Of a stretch of DNA of 64,000 bases, positions 17,245-26,986 are shown piece after piece. Numbering within the stretch: the stretch's first letter is position 1; every line of letters starts with the position of its first letter. Source of the stretch: Mycobacterium pseudokansasii (GTDB taxonomy: Bacteria; Actinomycetota; Actinomycetes; Mycobacteriales; Mycobacteriaceae); contig NZ_UPHU01000001.1 of the NCBI RefSeq assembly GCF_900566075.1, positions 2,480,001-2,544,000 on the forward strand, given 5' to 3'. The notes below the pieces were generated by a model that ran no database searches, was not told where the DNA came from, and worked only from the letters and a program-made list of their open reading frames with translations. The translations under genes were made by a program, and so were the position numbers.

Positions 17245-17265
17245 TGATAATGATAATCATATTCA
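17245..17265 (+). promoter_or_regulatory. Zur (FurB)-like box upstream of PPE gene
   Basis: A 21-bp AT-rich palindrome in a GC-rich context with half site TGAnnATGAT mirrored as ATCATnnTCA; eight of ten base pairs are symmetric. This is the Fur-superfamily pattern and is close to the AT-rich palindromes bound by mycobacterial Zur. It lacks the TTAGGTTAG halves of an IdeR box. It lies 146 bp before a PPE gene of the type that in M. tuberculosis (PPE3 and ESX-3 region) is zinc-regulated. Confidence 0.65.
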
Positions 17266-17410
17266 TTAACCCAAGTCCTTGTGCGACTAGGGCTGGCGCA
17301 ACAGATGGAGTGACTCGAGTGACAAGGCGCCTCATGGGTGAAGATCCGCCGCCAATGCCGCTGGACAGGGTGAGCATCGGCAGGATGAGCGATCGCGGTC
17401 GAATCGGTCG

Positions 17411-19012
17411 ATGACCGAGCCAGTGTGGATGGCCTGGCCGCCGGAGGTGCATTCGGCCATGCTCAGCAGCGGCCCGGGAGCCGGCACCTTGCTTTCGGCG
17501 GCCGGGGCTTGGTCGTCGCTGAGCGCCGAATATGCCTGGGCGGCTGACGAACTCACTACCTTGCTGGGGGCGGTACATGCCGGGTCATGGCACGGCGCTA
17601 GCGCAGACCAATACGTTGCCGCGCATTTGCCGTATCTGGCATGGCTGCTACGGATCAGCGCTGACAGCGCCGCGGCGGCCACCCAGCACGAGGTTGCGGC
17701 CGCCGCCTACACCACCGCGTTGGCGGCCATGCCGACGGTAGCCGAGCTGTCCGCTAACCACGCCGTGCACACGCTGTTGGTGGCGACAAACTTCTTTGGG
17801 ATCAATACGATACCGATCGCCCTCAATGAGGCCGACTATGCCCGGATGTGGATTCAGGCCGCCACCACGATGGCGGCCTATCAAGCAGTGTCCACCACAG
17901 CGCTGGCGTCCACACCGCAGACCGCACCAGCGCCGACGATCGTGAAGACCAACGCAGCAGCCGAAGAGTCCGATGTGCCCTTCGAGGGCACCGAGCCGAC
18001 GGATAACTTCGTTGCCGATACCCTGCGCACGATCACTGCCGGCCGCGTGAATTGGGACCCTCTCGGCCGCACCGTCAACGGGCTGCCCTACGAGGCATAT
18101 ACCGACGCAAGCCAACCTATCTGGTGGGTTGTTCGGGCACTGGAATTCAGTCAAGACTTTCTTTCGTTTGCAAGGCTTCTAGTGGTAAACCCGCAAGCGG
18201 CTTTGCAGTATTATGCTGAACTATTGCTGTTCGACTATCCAGTCCACATACCGCAGCTGGCTACCGCGCTGAGCCAGAACCCGCTGCTGCTGGCGGGTCC
18301 ACTCGGCCAAGCAATATCCGGGATTGGAGCCGTAACGGGCTTGGCCGCCCTGGCTGAACTTGGCGCTCAGCCTGTCGTGCCCGCCGTAGCGCCAGCGTTA
18401 CCACCCTCCGCGGCCGCACCGCAGATGTTGCCGGTTACTGCGATAACCCCCACTGCCGCCGCGCCGGGCTCAGCCCCTGCGCCACCAACGGCGCCCGCAC
18501 CTTCTGTCGTCTCTGCCACTGCGGGTCCGGCACCGACCCCCCCGACGACCGCCGCCACGGGTTTGAGCTACCCCTACCTAATCGGTGGTGGTCCCGGCAT
18601 GGGGTTCGACTCGGGGATGAGTAGCAGCGCCAGTGCCAGCGCTCAAAGGAAGGCGCCGGAACCCGAAACCGCCGCGGCGGCGGCAGCGGCCGCGCGGGAG
18701 GAGGCGCGGGCGCGGCGGCGTCGGCGCGCGACGCTGCGCGGCTACAGCGACGAATTTATGGATATGGATTTCGAGGTGGACCCGGAGTGGGCCGCGTCGC
18801 CTCACGAGGAGCCACCCGCGTCACCGATGGCCTCGGATCAGGGCGCCAATAATTTTGGGTTCGCTGGCACCGTACGCAAGGAGACCGTTGCTAAGGCGGC
18901 AGGACTGACTACGATGGCTGGCGATGACTTCGGCCAGGGGGCGACCATTCCGATGGTCCCGGGCACCTGGAACGCGGACGGGGCCGGCGCGGCACGTGAA
19001 GAAAAGCCATGA
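17411..19012 (+). CDS. PPE family protein, PPW subfamily
   Basis: A 533-residue PPE protein. The PPE domain occupies residues 1-170 (WMAWPPEVHSAML at the start, HGASADQY, and TNFFGINTIPIALNEADYAR near 130). A Pro/Ala-rich linker follows, then a basic segment (REEARARRRRRATLRGY) and the PPW C-terminus with GFAGT and PMVPGTW. It is closest in my memory to PPE2/PPE3. PPE proteins go through type VII secretion to the surface or medium. No PE partner precedes it. The Zur-like box at 17245-17265 suggests induction by zinc limitation. The basic run resembles the nuclear-localisation-like patch of PPE2, but function is unproven. Confidence 0.92.
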   Translation: MTEPVWMAWPPEVHSAMLSSGPGAGTLLSAAGAWSSLSAEYAWAADELTTLLGAVHAGSWHGASADQYVAAHLPYLAWLLRISADSAAAATQHEVAAAAYTTALAAMPTVAELSANHAVHTLLVATNFFGINTIPIALNEADYARMWIQAATTMAAYQAVSTTALASTPQTAPAPTIVKTNAAAEESDVPFEGTEPTDNFVADTLRTITAGRVNWDPLGRTVNGLPYEAYTDASQPIWWVVRALEFSQDFLSFARLLVVNPQAALQYYAELLLFDYPVHIPQLATALSQNPLLLAGPLGQAISGIGAVTGLAALAELGAQPVVPAVAPALPPSAAAPQMLPVTAITPTAAAPGSAPAPPTAPAPSVVSATAGPAPTPPTTAATGLSYPYLIGGGPGMGFDSGMSSSASASAQRKAPEPETAAAAAAAAREEARARRRRRATLRGYSDEFMDMDFEVDPEWAASPHEEPPASPMASDQGANNFGFAGTVRKETVAKAAGLTTMAGDDFGQGATIPMVPGTWNADGAGAAREEKP

Positions 19013-19256
19013 CAGCCAACGACGCACCAGTTCGTCTGGGCGTTCGACGACGTTGCCGTTCTCGAACTTCGCGCCGGGAGCGGACGAGAGCGACGATATG
19101 CGGAGCGATCATCGCGTACCAGCGCGATCGCCGGGTCTCGATCAGCTTCTAGTACTGCAGCCGTGGCGATTCCCTGAGCACGTGAGCCGGGGCCGCGCAG
19201 GTTGAATCGCCCTGGAAATCCCGGAGGCTCCTGACCTTGGAAACGAGGATGCAGGG

Positions 19257-19508
19257 ATGCCGAAGCAACAGTCGTCTGGGAAGCCCACGGCGCGTCGATA
19301 CAGCCCGGAGGAGAAGGCCGCCGCGGTGCGGATGGTGCGGACCCTGCGGGCGGAGTTGGGTACCGAGCAGGGAACGGTGTCGCGGGTAGCCCGTCAGCTC
19401 GGTTACAGGGTCGAGTCGGTGCGGTCCTGGGTGCGCCAGGCCGACATCGATGATGGGTACGCGCCCGGGGTGTCCACTGCGGAGTCGGCCCGGATCAAGC
19501 AACTCGAG
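19257..19508 (+). pseudogene. IS3/IS6110-like OrfA, truncated by IS21 insertion
   Basis: Eighty-four codons from ATG 19257 (RRYSPEEKAAAVRMVRTL, then YRVESVRSWVRQADIDDG and ESARIKQLE) match the helix-turn-helix N-terminus of IS3-family OrfA. The frame is cut at 19508/19509 where IS21-type end sequence begins. A sequence TGAATCGCCCTGG at about 19203, like the IS6110 end, probably marks the left end of the IS3 element. Confidence 0.8.
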
Positions 19509-19722
19509 TGTCCGTGGCCAAGTGAAAGTCCCCATTGGTGGCCAGCTGTAGGTCCCCACTGATGGCCAGATGGATGTCCCCATTGGTGGCCAGGTAGAAG
19601 TCCCCACTTCCTTGCGTGTTCGTGTCGGTCCGGGGAGCTCGTGGCCTGGGCGGTGACGGTGATTGCGCCAACAGTCACCTGCACCACCCAGGGAGTTCCA
19701 ATTGAAGTCTGCGAGGGAGCAA

Positions 19723-21181
19723 ATGAACATCATCTCGAGCTATCGGGAGCTGGGAACCTATCGCGGGGCCGCCGACTTGTGCGGCACCACCATCAGACGC
19801 TCAAGCGCGCGGTCGAGCGCGCTGAGGCCGGTGGGCCGCCGCAGCGCGAGCCGCGGCCGCACAATTTCGATGCGGTGCGCGACGTGGTCGCCGAGCGGGT
19901 GGCTAAATCGCGGGGCCGGATCTCGGCCAAGCGGTTGTTGCCGATCGCGCGAGCGGCCGGCTATGCGGGATCACCGCGCAACTTCCGCCGGTTGGTTGCT
20001 GCGGAGAAAGCGTTGTGGCGCAACGATAACCGTGGTCGTCGTCCGGGGTGTGGTCGCCGGGTGAGTATCTGGTGATCGATTGGGCCGAGGCCGCGCCGGG
20101 GTTGTTCGTGTTCTCCGCGGTGCTGGCGTTCTCGCGGTGGCGGTTTGTGCGGTTCGCCACCGATCAGAAAGCGTCGACGACGCTGGCGATGATCGCTGAG
20201 GGGCTGGCCGTGATCGGTGGGGCGCCGTTAGCCGATCGGATGGGCTGTTTGAAGGGTGGGGTGGTCGCCAACGTGGTGGTGCCCACCGCCCAGTATGTCC
20301 GGTTCGCAACGCATTACCCGGATTGGTGTGAGGCGGCTGATCCGCAGTCGAAGGGCATTGTGGAGCACCTGTGCGGCTACGCCCAGTCCGACCTGGTGGT
20401 GCCGCTGCTCACCGAGGCGGCGGTGTCGGGTGTGTCGGTGAGCATCGCGGCGGCCAACGCGGCCGCGGTCACGTGGTGTGTGGAGGTCAACGCCGCGGTG
20501 CACTCGGAGATCGCCGCGGTGCCCGATGCGCGCCTGGCGGTCGAGCGGAAGCTGTTGGCGCCGCTGCCGTCCTTGCGCCTCGAGATCGGCGCGGTGTCGG
20601 TGACCCGCAAGGTGGACCGGCTCTCGTGTGTCCGCTACGGCTCGGCCCGGTGCTCGGTGCCCACCCGGCTGATCGGGGCCACCGTTGCCATCGTGATCGA
20701 CCACGGGGCGCTAGTCGTAGTGGAGCCGGGCACCGGGGCGATCGTGGCCGAGCATGAGCTAATCGCTCCTGGGGAGACATCGATCCTCGACGAGCACTAC
20801 GAAGGCCCCAGGCCCATGCCCACTCATGGTCCGCGCCCGAAAACCACAGTGGAGCAACAGTTCTGCGCTTTAGGTGAAGATGCCGAAGCGTTTCTGGTCG
20901 GGGCCGCCGCGATCGGCAACACCCGCCTGGGTGCGGAGTTGGGGATCCTGCTCGGACTCGGTGCCGCCCACGGCCAAGACAAGTTGGTGGCGGCGTTGCG
21001 GCGGGCGGTGGCCTTCGGGCGGTTCCGTGCGGCCGATGTGCGTTCCATCCTGGCTGCCGGCACCGCCGCGCCGCAGCCCTGCCCGGCCGGGGATGCGCTG
21101 GTGCTAGACCTGCCCACCGCACCGACCCGATCCCTGGACGCCTACAAAATCGCGGCCACTGATGACGGGAGCGCATCGTGA
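19723..21181 (+). pseudogene. IstA transposase of IS21 family, two frameshifts
   Basis: The protein is readable only across three frames: MNIISSYRELGTYRGAADLC from ATG 19723, then HTH-like LKRAVERAEAG to RNFRRLVAAEKALWR in a second frame, then the DDE core from GEYLVIDWAEA to the C-terminus at 21181 in the third. The shifts lie near 19790 and 20045. The C-terminal 370 residues are intact. Its stop overlaps the istB start by four bases, the normal IS21 arrangement. Inactive unless both shifts are sequencing errors. Confidence 0.85.
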
Positions 21182-21864
21182 CAACCACAACCGGAACGAA
21201 AACCGTTGCCCCCAAGACGGTCTCGCCTTTAGCTGCGGATCTGGATGCGGGGTTGCGGCGGCTCAAGCTCGCGACGGTGCGCCGCACCGCGCCCGAAGTG
21301 CTGTTGACCGCCAAGACGCAGCGCTGGACCCCGGAAGAGGTGCTGCGCACCCTCGTCGAGGCCGAGATCGCCGCCCGCGATGCCTCCAACACCGCCAACC
21401 GGCTCAAAGCCGCCGCGTTCCCCGTCATCAAAACGATCGAAGGCTTCGACGTGTCGGCCTCGTCCATCCCCCAAGCAACAATTGACTACCTGGCTATCCT
21501 GGAATGGATTAGGGCACAACATAATCTGACCATTATCGGTTCGCCGGGTACTGGCAAGAGCCACGTCCTGATCAGCCTAGGTCACGCCGCGGTGCATGCC
21601 GGTCACAAAGTGCGTTACCTCACCGCCGCCGACCTCGTCGACACCCTCTACCGCGGCCTGGCCGACAACACCGTCGGCAAGATCATCGATACCCTGCTCC
21701 GCGCCGACCTGCTGATCATCGACGAGATTGGGTTCGCCCCGCTCGATGACACCGGCACCCAACTGCTGTTCCGGCTCGTGTCCGCCGCCTACGAACGCCG
21801 CTCACTGGCGGTTGGCTCTCACTGGCCCTTTGAGCAATGGGGACGGTTCCTGCCCGAACACACC
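21178..21864 (+). pseudogene. IstB ATPase helper, 3' truncated
   Basis: GTG 21178 begins an AAA+ ATPase of the IstB/DnaC type with Walker A GSPGTGKSH and Walker B LLIIDEIGF. It follows the family to GRFLPEHTT and is then cut; the last codons to 21891 come from IS3 sequence. The missing tail and the missing right end of the element argue that it is inactive. Confidence 0.85.
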
Positions 21865-21865
21865 A

Positions 21866-22584
21866 CACGCGGACTCCGACGGTGTCTATGAGGCCCCGCG
21901 CATCCTGGCCGACCTGCGCGATTACGGTGAGCCGGTTTCACGCAAAACGGTGGCGGCATCGCTGCGCCGCCAGAGCCTGGCCGGGATCAGTCCCCGCCGA
22001 TTCGCGCCGGCCACCACGGTCGTCGACCTGGATGCCGCGGTACCCAAAGACCTGGTAGGCCGTCGTTTTGACACCGGCCAGCTGAATCGCGTGTAAACCA
22101 GCGACATCACCTATCTGGGCACCGGTGAGGGCTGGTTGTATCTGTGCGCGGTGCGTGATGGCCCAGCCGCCGAGTGATCGGCTGGGCCATCGACGACTAA
22201 CTGCACACCGATCTGGTCCAGGCCGCCGTTGAGATGGCCGTGGCAATGCGTGGCGAACTGGCCGAGCAGGTGGTCTTGCACGCCGATCGCGGCTGGCAAT
22301 ACACCTCCGCGCAGCTCGCCCGGTTCGCCCAAGAGCACAATCTGGCCCGTTCGGTTGGCCGCACCGCGGTATGTTGGGACAATGCCCAGCAGGAATCGTT
22401 TTGGGCCACACTGAAAGTCGAGTTCTACGACCGATACCAGTGGCCGACCAAATCAGCCGCCAAGACCGCCGTGACCGATTGGATCGAGCGGGTCTATCAC
22501 CGACGCCGACGCCACTCGTCCCTCGCTATGATGAGGCCGGTCGAGTCCGAAGACCGACTCACTCAGACGGCACAAGCCGCCTGA
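21866..22584 (+). pseudogene. IS3-family OrfB remnant with stops and frameshift
   Basis: Begins HADSDGVYEAPRILADL, continues SRKTVAASLRRQSLAGISPR, then meets TAA at 22094 where Trp is expected before TSDIT, a frameshift near 22165 and another TAA near 22196. The rest (HADRGWQYTSAQLA, WDNAQQESFWATLKVEFY, RRRRHSSL) is intact to TGA 22582. Its subgroup looks different from the IS6110-like OrfA at 19257, so the flanks of the IS21 copy may stem from two IS3 elements. Confidence 0.82.
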
Positions 22585-22608
22585 CCCCGTGTCCACCAAA
22601 CGGGGTCA
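22582..22608 (+). repeat. IS3 right end with stem-loop before relA
   Basis: TGACCCCG (22582-22589) and CGGGGTCA (22601-22608) can pair around an 11-base loop that includes TGTCCACCAAA. The right part reads as the terminal repeat of an IS3 element. It begins at the stop codon of OrfB and may also act as a weak terminator. Its end is 97 bp before the relA start. Confidence 0.6.
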
Positions 22609-22705
22609 AGCCCAGGCCCCGTTACGCCGGTCGGCGCCTTCGCCGCCCGAGGCCAGGCCGAATACCACGATTCAGGAGATATCCTCAAGGTCGGAGGTGA
22701 CGACT

Positions 22706-25069
22706 GTGACGGATGACCCAACCACAACGCAAGCTCTTGCGTCGCCGATCGAAGCGCCGCCGGTCGTCGAAACGCCCGAGCCGTCGCCCGTCGAGACTCT
22801 CAAGTCCAGCAGCAGCGCGTCTCGCCGGGTCCGCGCCCGGCTGGCGCGCCGGATGACCGCTCGCAGCGGCGCCATCAACCCGGTGCTCGAGCCGCTGGTG
22901 GCGGTGCACCGGGAGATCTACCCCAAGGCCGACCTGTCGATATTGCAGCGAGCCTACGAGGTCGCCGATCAACGGCACGCCGGCCAGTTCCGGCACTCCG
23001 GAGATCCCTACATCACCCACCCGCTGGCCGTCGCCAACATTCTCGCCGAGCTGGGCATGGACACCACCACCCTGGTGGCCGCACTGCTGCATGACACCGT
23101 CGAGGACACCGGTTACACACTCGAGGCTTTGAGCGAGGATTTCGGCGAAGAGGTGGGTCATCTCGTCGACGGGGTGACCAAGCTGGACCGCGTGGTACTC
23201 GGCAGCGCCGCCGAAGGCGAAACGATCCGCAAGATGATCATCGCGATGGCTCGCGATCCGCGGGTGCTGGTGATCAAGGTGGCCGACCGGCTGCACAACA
23301 TGCGCACGATGCGCTTCCTGCCGCCGGAGAAGCAGGCCCGCAAGGCCCGCGAAACGTTGGAAGTCATTGCGCCCCTGGCGCATCGGCTGGGCATGGCCAG
23401 CGTCAAGTGGGAGCTGGAAGACCTGTCGTTCGCGATCCTGCACCCCAAGAAGTACGAGGAGATCGTGCGATTGGTCGCCGGCCGCGCACCCTCGCGGGAC
23501 ACCTACCTGGCCAAGGTCCGCACCGAGATCATCAATACTCTGGGCGCGTCGAAGATCAAGGCGACGGTGGAGGGCCGACCCAAGCACTACTGGTCGATCT
23601 ATCAGAAGATGATCGTCAAGGGCCGCGACTTCGACGACATCCACGATCTGGTCGGCATCCGCATCCTGTGCGACGAGATCCGCGACTGCTATGCCGCTGT
23701 GGGCGTGGTGCATTCGTTGTGGCAGCCGATGGCGGGACGGTTCAAGGACTACATCGCCCAGCCGCGCTACGGCGTGTACCAGTCGTTGCACACCACCGTC
23801 GTCGGGCCCGAGGGTAAGCCGCTGGAGGTGCAGATCCGCACCCGCGACATGCACCGCACCGCCGAATACGGTATTGCCGCACACTGGCGGTACAAGGAGG
23901 CCAAGGGCCGCAACGGTGTTCCGCATCCGCATGCCGCCGCCGAGATCGACGACATGGCCTGGATGCGCCAACTGCTCGACTGGCAACGGGAAGCCGCGGA
24001 CCCCGGCGAATTCCTGGAGTCGTTGCGTTACGACCTTGCGGTACAAGAGATCTTCGTGTTCACCCCGAAGGGAGATGTGATCACCTTGCCCACCGGGTCG
24101 ACACCGGTGGACTTCGCCTACGCGGTGCACACCGAAGTCGGTCACCGTTGCATCGGCGCCCGGGTCAACGGCCGGCTGGTGGCGCTGGAACGCAAGCTGG
24201 AAAACGGCGAAGTGGTCGAGGTTTTCACGTCCAAGGCGCCCAATGCCGGGCCGTCGCGGGACTGGCAGCAGTTCGTGGTGTCGCCGCGCGCCAAGACGAA
24301 GATCCGGCAGTGGTTCGCCAAAGAGCGGCGTGAGGAGGCGCTGGAGACCGGCAAAGAGGCGATGGCGCGTGAGGTGCGTCGCGGCGGACTTCCGTTGCAG
24401 CGCTTGGTCAATGGCGAATCTATGGCTGCCGTTGCCCGCGAATTGCACTACGCGGACGTGTCCGCGCTCTACACGGCGATCGGTGAGGGCCATGTGTCGG
24501 CCCGGCATGTCATGCAGCGGCTGCTGGCCGAGCTGGGCGGTATCGACCAGGCCGAGGAGGAGCTTGCCGAACGGTCCACGCCCACCACGATGCCGCGCCG
24601 CCAGCGCAGCAGCGACGACGTCGGGGTGTCGGTGCCCGGCGCCCCGGGTGTGCTGACCAAGCTGGCCAAGTGCTGCACGCCGGTGCCGGGCGACCAGATC
24701 ATGGGGTTCGTCACCCGCGGCGGCGGCGTCAGCGTGCACCGCACCGACTGCACCAATGCCACGTCGTTGCAGCAGCAGGCCGAGCGCATCATCGAAGTGC
24801 TCTGGGCGCCGTCGCCGACGTCGGTGTTCCTGGTCGCCATCCAGGTCGAGGCACTCGACCGGCATCGGCTGCTGTCGGACATCACCCGGGTACTCGCCGA
24901 CGAGAAGGTGAACATCCTGTCCGCGTCGGTGACGACCTCCGGCGACCGGGTGGCCATCAGCCGGTTCACCTTCGAGATGGGCGATCCCAAGCACCTCGGC
25001 CATCTGCTCAACGTCGTGCGCAATGTCGAAGGCGTCTACGACGTTTATCGCGTGACGTCCGCGGCTTAG
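22706..25069 (+). CDS. relA: Bifunctional (p)ppGpp synthetase/hydrolase
   Basis: A 787-residue Rel enzyme matching M. tuberculosis RelA (790 residues) almost throughout. Domains in order: HD hydrolase ([18 protein letters not shown]; about 60-200), synthetase ([30 protein letters not shown]; about 240-360), TGS ([22 protein letters not shown] cut short here; about 410-470), a Cys-containing helix region (KCCTPVPGD) and a C-terminal ACT domain. It makes and destroys the stringent-response alarmone. GTG 22706 is chosen for GGAGGT seven bases upstream; the N-terminal 40 residues are divergent. In M. tuberculosis apt lies upstream, whereas here IS debris ends 97 bp away. Confidence 0.97.
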   Translation: MTDDPTTTQALASPIEAPPVVETPEPSPVETLKSSSSASRRVRARLARRMTARSGAINPVLEPLVAVHREIYPKADLSILQRAYEVADQRHAGQFRHSGDPYITHPLAVANILAELGMDTTTLVAALLHDTVEDTGYTLEALSEDFGEEVGHLVDGVTKLDRVVLGSAAEGETIRKMIIAMARDPRVLVIKVADRLHNMRTMRFLPPEKQARKARETLEVIAPLAHRLGMASVKWELEDLSFAILHPKKYEEIVRLVAGRAPSRDTYLAKVRTEIINTLGASKIKATVEGRPKHYWSIYQKMIVKGRDFDDIHDLVGIRILCDEIRDCYAAVGVVHSLWQPMAGRFKDYIAQPRYGVYQSLHTTVVGPEGKPLEVQIRTRDMHRTAEYGIAAHWRYKEAKGRNGVPHPHAAAEIDDMAWMRQLLDWQREAADPGEFLESLRYDLAVQEIFVFTPKGDVITLPTGSTPVDFAYAVHTEVGHRCIGARVNGRLVALERKLENGEVVEVFTSKAPNAGPSRDWQQFVVSPRAKTKIRQWFAKERREEALETGKEAMAREVRRGGLPLQRLVNGESMAAVARELHYADVSALYTAIGEGHVSARHVMQRLLAELGGIDQAEEELAERSTPTTMPRRQRSSDDVGVSVPGAPGVLTKLAKCCTPVPGDQIMGFVTRGGGVSVHRTDCTNATSLQQQAERIIEVLWAPSPTSVFLVAIQVEALDRHRLLSDITRVLADEKVNILSASVTTSGDRVAISRFTFEMGDPKHLGHLLNVVRNVEGVYDVYRVTSAA

Positions 25070-25240
25070 ACCAGGCCAGACCAGGCCAGAAGCGTGCACC
25101 GGCAACGCAATTCGAGTGCCGATTCTGCGCTCGCGGCGCCGAACCTGCGTCCAGAGTGCTACATCGTGCAAAGATCAAGCGATCAGCGCAGTCTCGGCAA
25201 GCCGCGGGTCGCAGATGTGCCAGGGTGGGGGCTGGCCTGG

Positions 25241-25298
25241 CGAGCAGACGCAAAGGCCCCCATTTCGCCCGCGAAATGGGGGCCTTTGCGTCTGCTCG
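25241..25298. terminator. Bidirectional terminator between relA and ppiB
   Basis: Perfect 28-bp inverted repeat (arms 25241-25268 and 25271-25298) with a 2-base loop, located between two convergent genes. The stem is long and GC-rich with short A/T blocks, able to stop transcription from either side. Confidence 0.85.
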
Positions 25299-25302
25299 GC
25301 AA

Positions 25303-26202
25303 CTAGTCGAGCAGCAACGACTTGATGACGACGTCGACGGCGGGCGGGCCGTCCTCGCCGCCGCCCGCGACGCCTGCCTCGGCGATCTTGTCCAGCGTGG
25401 CCAGTCCGTCGGCCTGGATGGTGCCGAAAACCGTGTACTCGGGGGGCAGCGCCGAGTCGCGATAGACCATGAAGAATTGGCTGCTGTTGGTGTCGGGTCC
25501 CGCGTTGGCCATGGCCAGGGTGCCCCGCGGATAGATCACCGGCTCCTTGAGTTTGGGGTCGTTCGGCGGGTACTGGTTGGTCGGATACTCGTTGGCGAAC
25601 TGATAGCCCGGCCCGCCGGTGCCGTCACCCTTGGGATCACCACACTGCAGCACCGACAGCGACGGCGACGTGGTCAGCCGATGGCATTTGGTGTCTTTGA
25701 AGAAGCCCTGCTGGGCCAGGCTGGCAAAGCTGTTGACCGTGCACGGTGACTCATTGTTGGCCAGCATCAGGCCGACCTTGCCCTGGCTGGTCACCATGCT
25801 CGCGCTGATCTGAGCCGGCTCGGTGGGCACTTTGCCGGTGCGCGGCGGCTTGGCCTCTTTGGCGGCCTTGTCGGGCGAGGGCGGGTATTGGCAGTTGGCG
25901 CCCAGGTTGGCCGGGGGCTTGAACGCCGGCATCGGCAGGGCGTTGCCAAGCTGCACCGGCGGCAGACCGGTCGCCGAGGGAGAGTTGGGCGCGGAGCTGC
26001 TGGGGCTGGCCGACGTGGTCCCCTTGTGGTCGTCCTTGTTGACGAAGACGACGTACACCACCGCGGCCACCACGGCTACCGCGACAACGGAAGCCCCGGC
26101 GATTGTCGCGATGCGGCGCCTTTTGGCCTGCTTGGCGCGGCGCTCCAGCTGCCGCTCGAGTTTGCGCTTGGCGGTGGCACGTCGCTGCTGATTGGTCGGC
26201 AC
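25303..26202 (-). CDS. ppiB: Peptidyl-prolyl cis-trans isomerase B, membrane-anchored cyclophilin
   Basis: A 299-residue cyclophilin. A basic N-terminus (RRATAKRKLERQL) precedes one membrane helix at about 37-60, a Ser/Pro linker, and the cyclophilin domain with CHRL, GDGTGGPGYQFANEY and SSQFFMVY. It catalyses proline isomerisation outside the membrane. GTG 26202 matches the conserved start VPTNQQRRATAKRK of M. tuberculosis PpiB (308 residues); upstream in-frame starts lack conservation. Convergent with relA, divergent from the next gene. Confidence 0.93.
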   Translation of the reverse strand: MPTNQQRRATAKRKLERQLERRAKQAKRRRIATIAGASVVAVAVVAAVVYVVFVNKDDHKGTTSASPSSSAPNSPSATGLPPVQLGNALPMPAFKPPANLGANCQYPPSPDKAAKEAKPPRTGKVPTEPAQISASMVTSQGKVGLMLANNESPCTVNSFASLAQQGFFKDTKCHRLTTSPSLSVLQCGDPKGDGTGGPGYQFANEYPTNQYPPNDPKLKEPVIYPRGTLAMANAGPDTNSSQFFMVYRDSALPPEYTVFGTIQADGLATLDKIAEAGVAGGGEDGPPAVDVVIKSLLLD

Positions 26203-26311
26203 GGCCGATATCTTTCCATGCTGGCCTGATGACCGGGCTCGGGTGGGCGCTGCATGGGCCATCGTGCGGCCCGCATCGGTGCCTACGGCCTGGGATGGGA
26301 AACTGGTAACC

Positions 26312-26986
26312 GTGTTGATCACCGGATTCCCGGCCGGGGTGCTGGCGTGCAACTGTTATGTGCTGGCCGAGCGGCCCGGAACTGACGCGATCATCGTGGA
26401 CCCGGGCCAGCGCGCCTTGGGCACGCTGCGCCGCATCCTGGACAAGAACCGGCTGACCCCCGCCGCGGTGCTGATCACCCACGGCCACATCGACCACATG
26501 TGGTCCGCCCAGAAGGTCTCCGACACCTTCGGCTGTCCCACCTATATCCACCCCGAGGACCGGTTCATGCTGACCGACCCGATCTACGGGCTGGGGCCGC
26601 GGGTGGCGCAGCTGGTGGCCGGGGCGTTTTTCCGGGAGCCCAAACAGGTCGTCGAACTGGACCGCGACGGCGACAAGATCGACCTGGGCAATGTCTCGGT
26701 CAACGTCGACCACACGCCCGGGCACACCCGCGGATCGGTGTGCTTCCGGGTGCTGCAGGCCAGCAAGGACGACCGCGACGTCGTATTCACCGGGGACACG
26801 CTGTTCGAGCGCTCGATCGGCCGCTCGGACCTATTCGGCGGCAGCGGCCGAGACCTGCTGCGCTCCATCGTCAACAAGCTGCTGGTGCTCGACGACAAGA
26901 CCGTGGTGCTGCCCGGCCACGGCAACTCCACCACCATCGGCGCTGAGCGGCGCTTCAACCCGTTCCTCGAAGGCCTGGGCCGGTGA
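26312..26986 (+). CDS. Metallo-beta-lactamase-fold hydrolase, glyoxalase II-like (Rv2581c)
   Basis: A 224-residue enzyme with the metal-binding [10 protein letters not shown] motif and later His ([10 protein letters not shown]) and Asp (FTGDTLF) ligands, plus PGHG near the end. This is the glyoxalase II branch, which hydrolyses thioesters; the mycobacterial substrate is not known, and glutathione is absent in these bacteria. GTG 26312 gives the same length as Rv2581c. Its stop overlaps the hisS start by four bases (GTGA), so the two are translationally coupled. Confidence 0.92.
   Translation: MLITGFPAGVLACNCYVLAERPGTDAIIVDPGQRALGTLRRILDKNRLTPAAVLITHGHIDHMWSAQKVSDTFGCPTYIHPEDRFMLTDPIYGLGPRVAQLVAGAFFREPKQVVELDRDGDKIDLGNVSVNVDHTPGHTRGSVCFRVLQASKDDRDVVFTGDTLFERSIGRSDLFGGSGRDLLRSIVNKLLVLDDKTVVLPGHGNSTTIGAERRFNPFLEGLGR

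Larger units (their letters stand above)
19509..21864 (+). mobile_element. IS21-family element, left end intact, right end deleted
   Basis: Starts at 19509 with TGTCCGTGGCCA and has several short direct repeats of the form GTCCCCA-Y-TGRTGGCCA at about 19529, 19552, 19576 and 19601. These are the multiple transposase sites of IS21 ends. It carries istA and istB. The right end is missing: istB breaks off at about 21864 inside IS3 sequence. It sits within IS3 sequence, so it is a nested element later trimmed by a deletion. Confidence 0.82.

Noticed and set aside
17245..17265. AT-rich palindrome considered as an IdeR box
   Set aside because: It lacks TTAGG halves; the TGAnnATGAT halves fit Zur better.
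19790..20045. Frame changes in istA considered as programmed frameshifting
   Set aside because: IS21 istA is normally one frame, no slippery heptamer is evident, and two separate shifts are needed.
22685..25171. Long open frame of 828 codons antisense to relA
   Set aside because: Its composition is that of an antisense frame of a conserved gene; no domain is visible.
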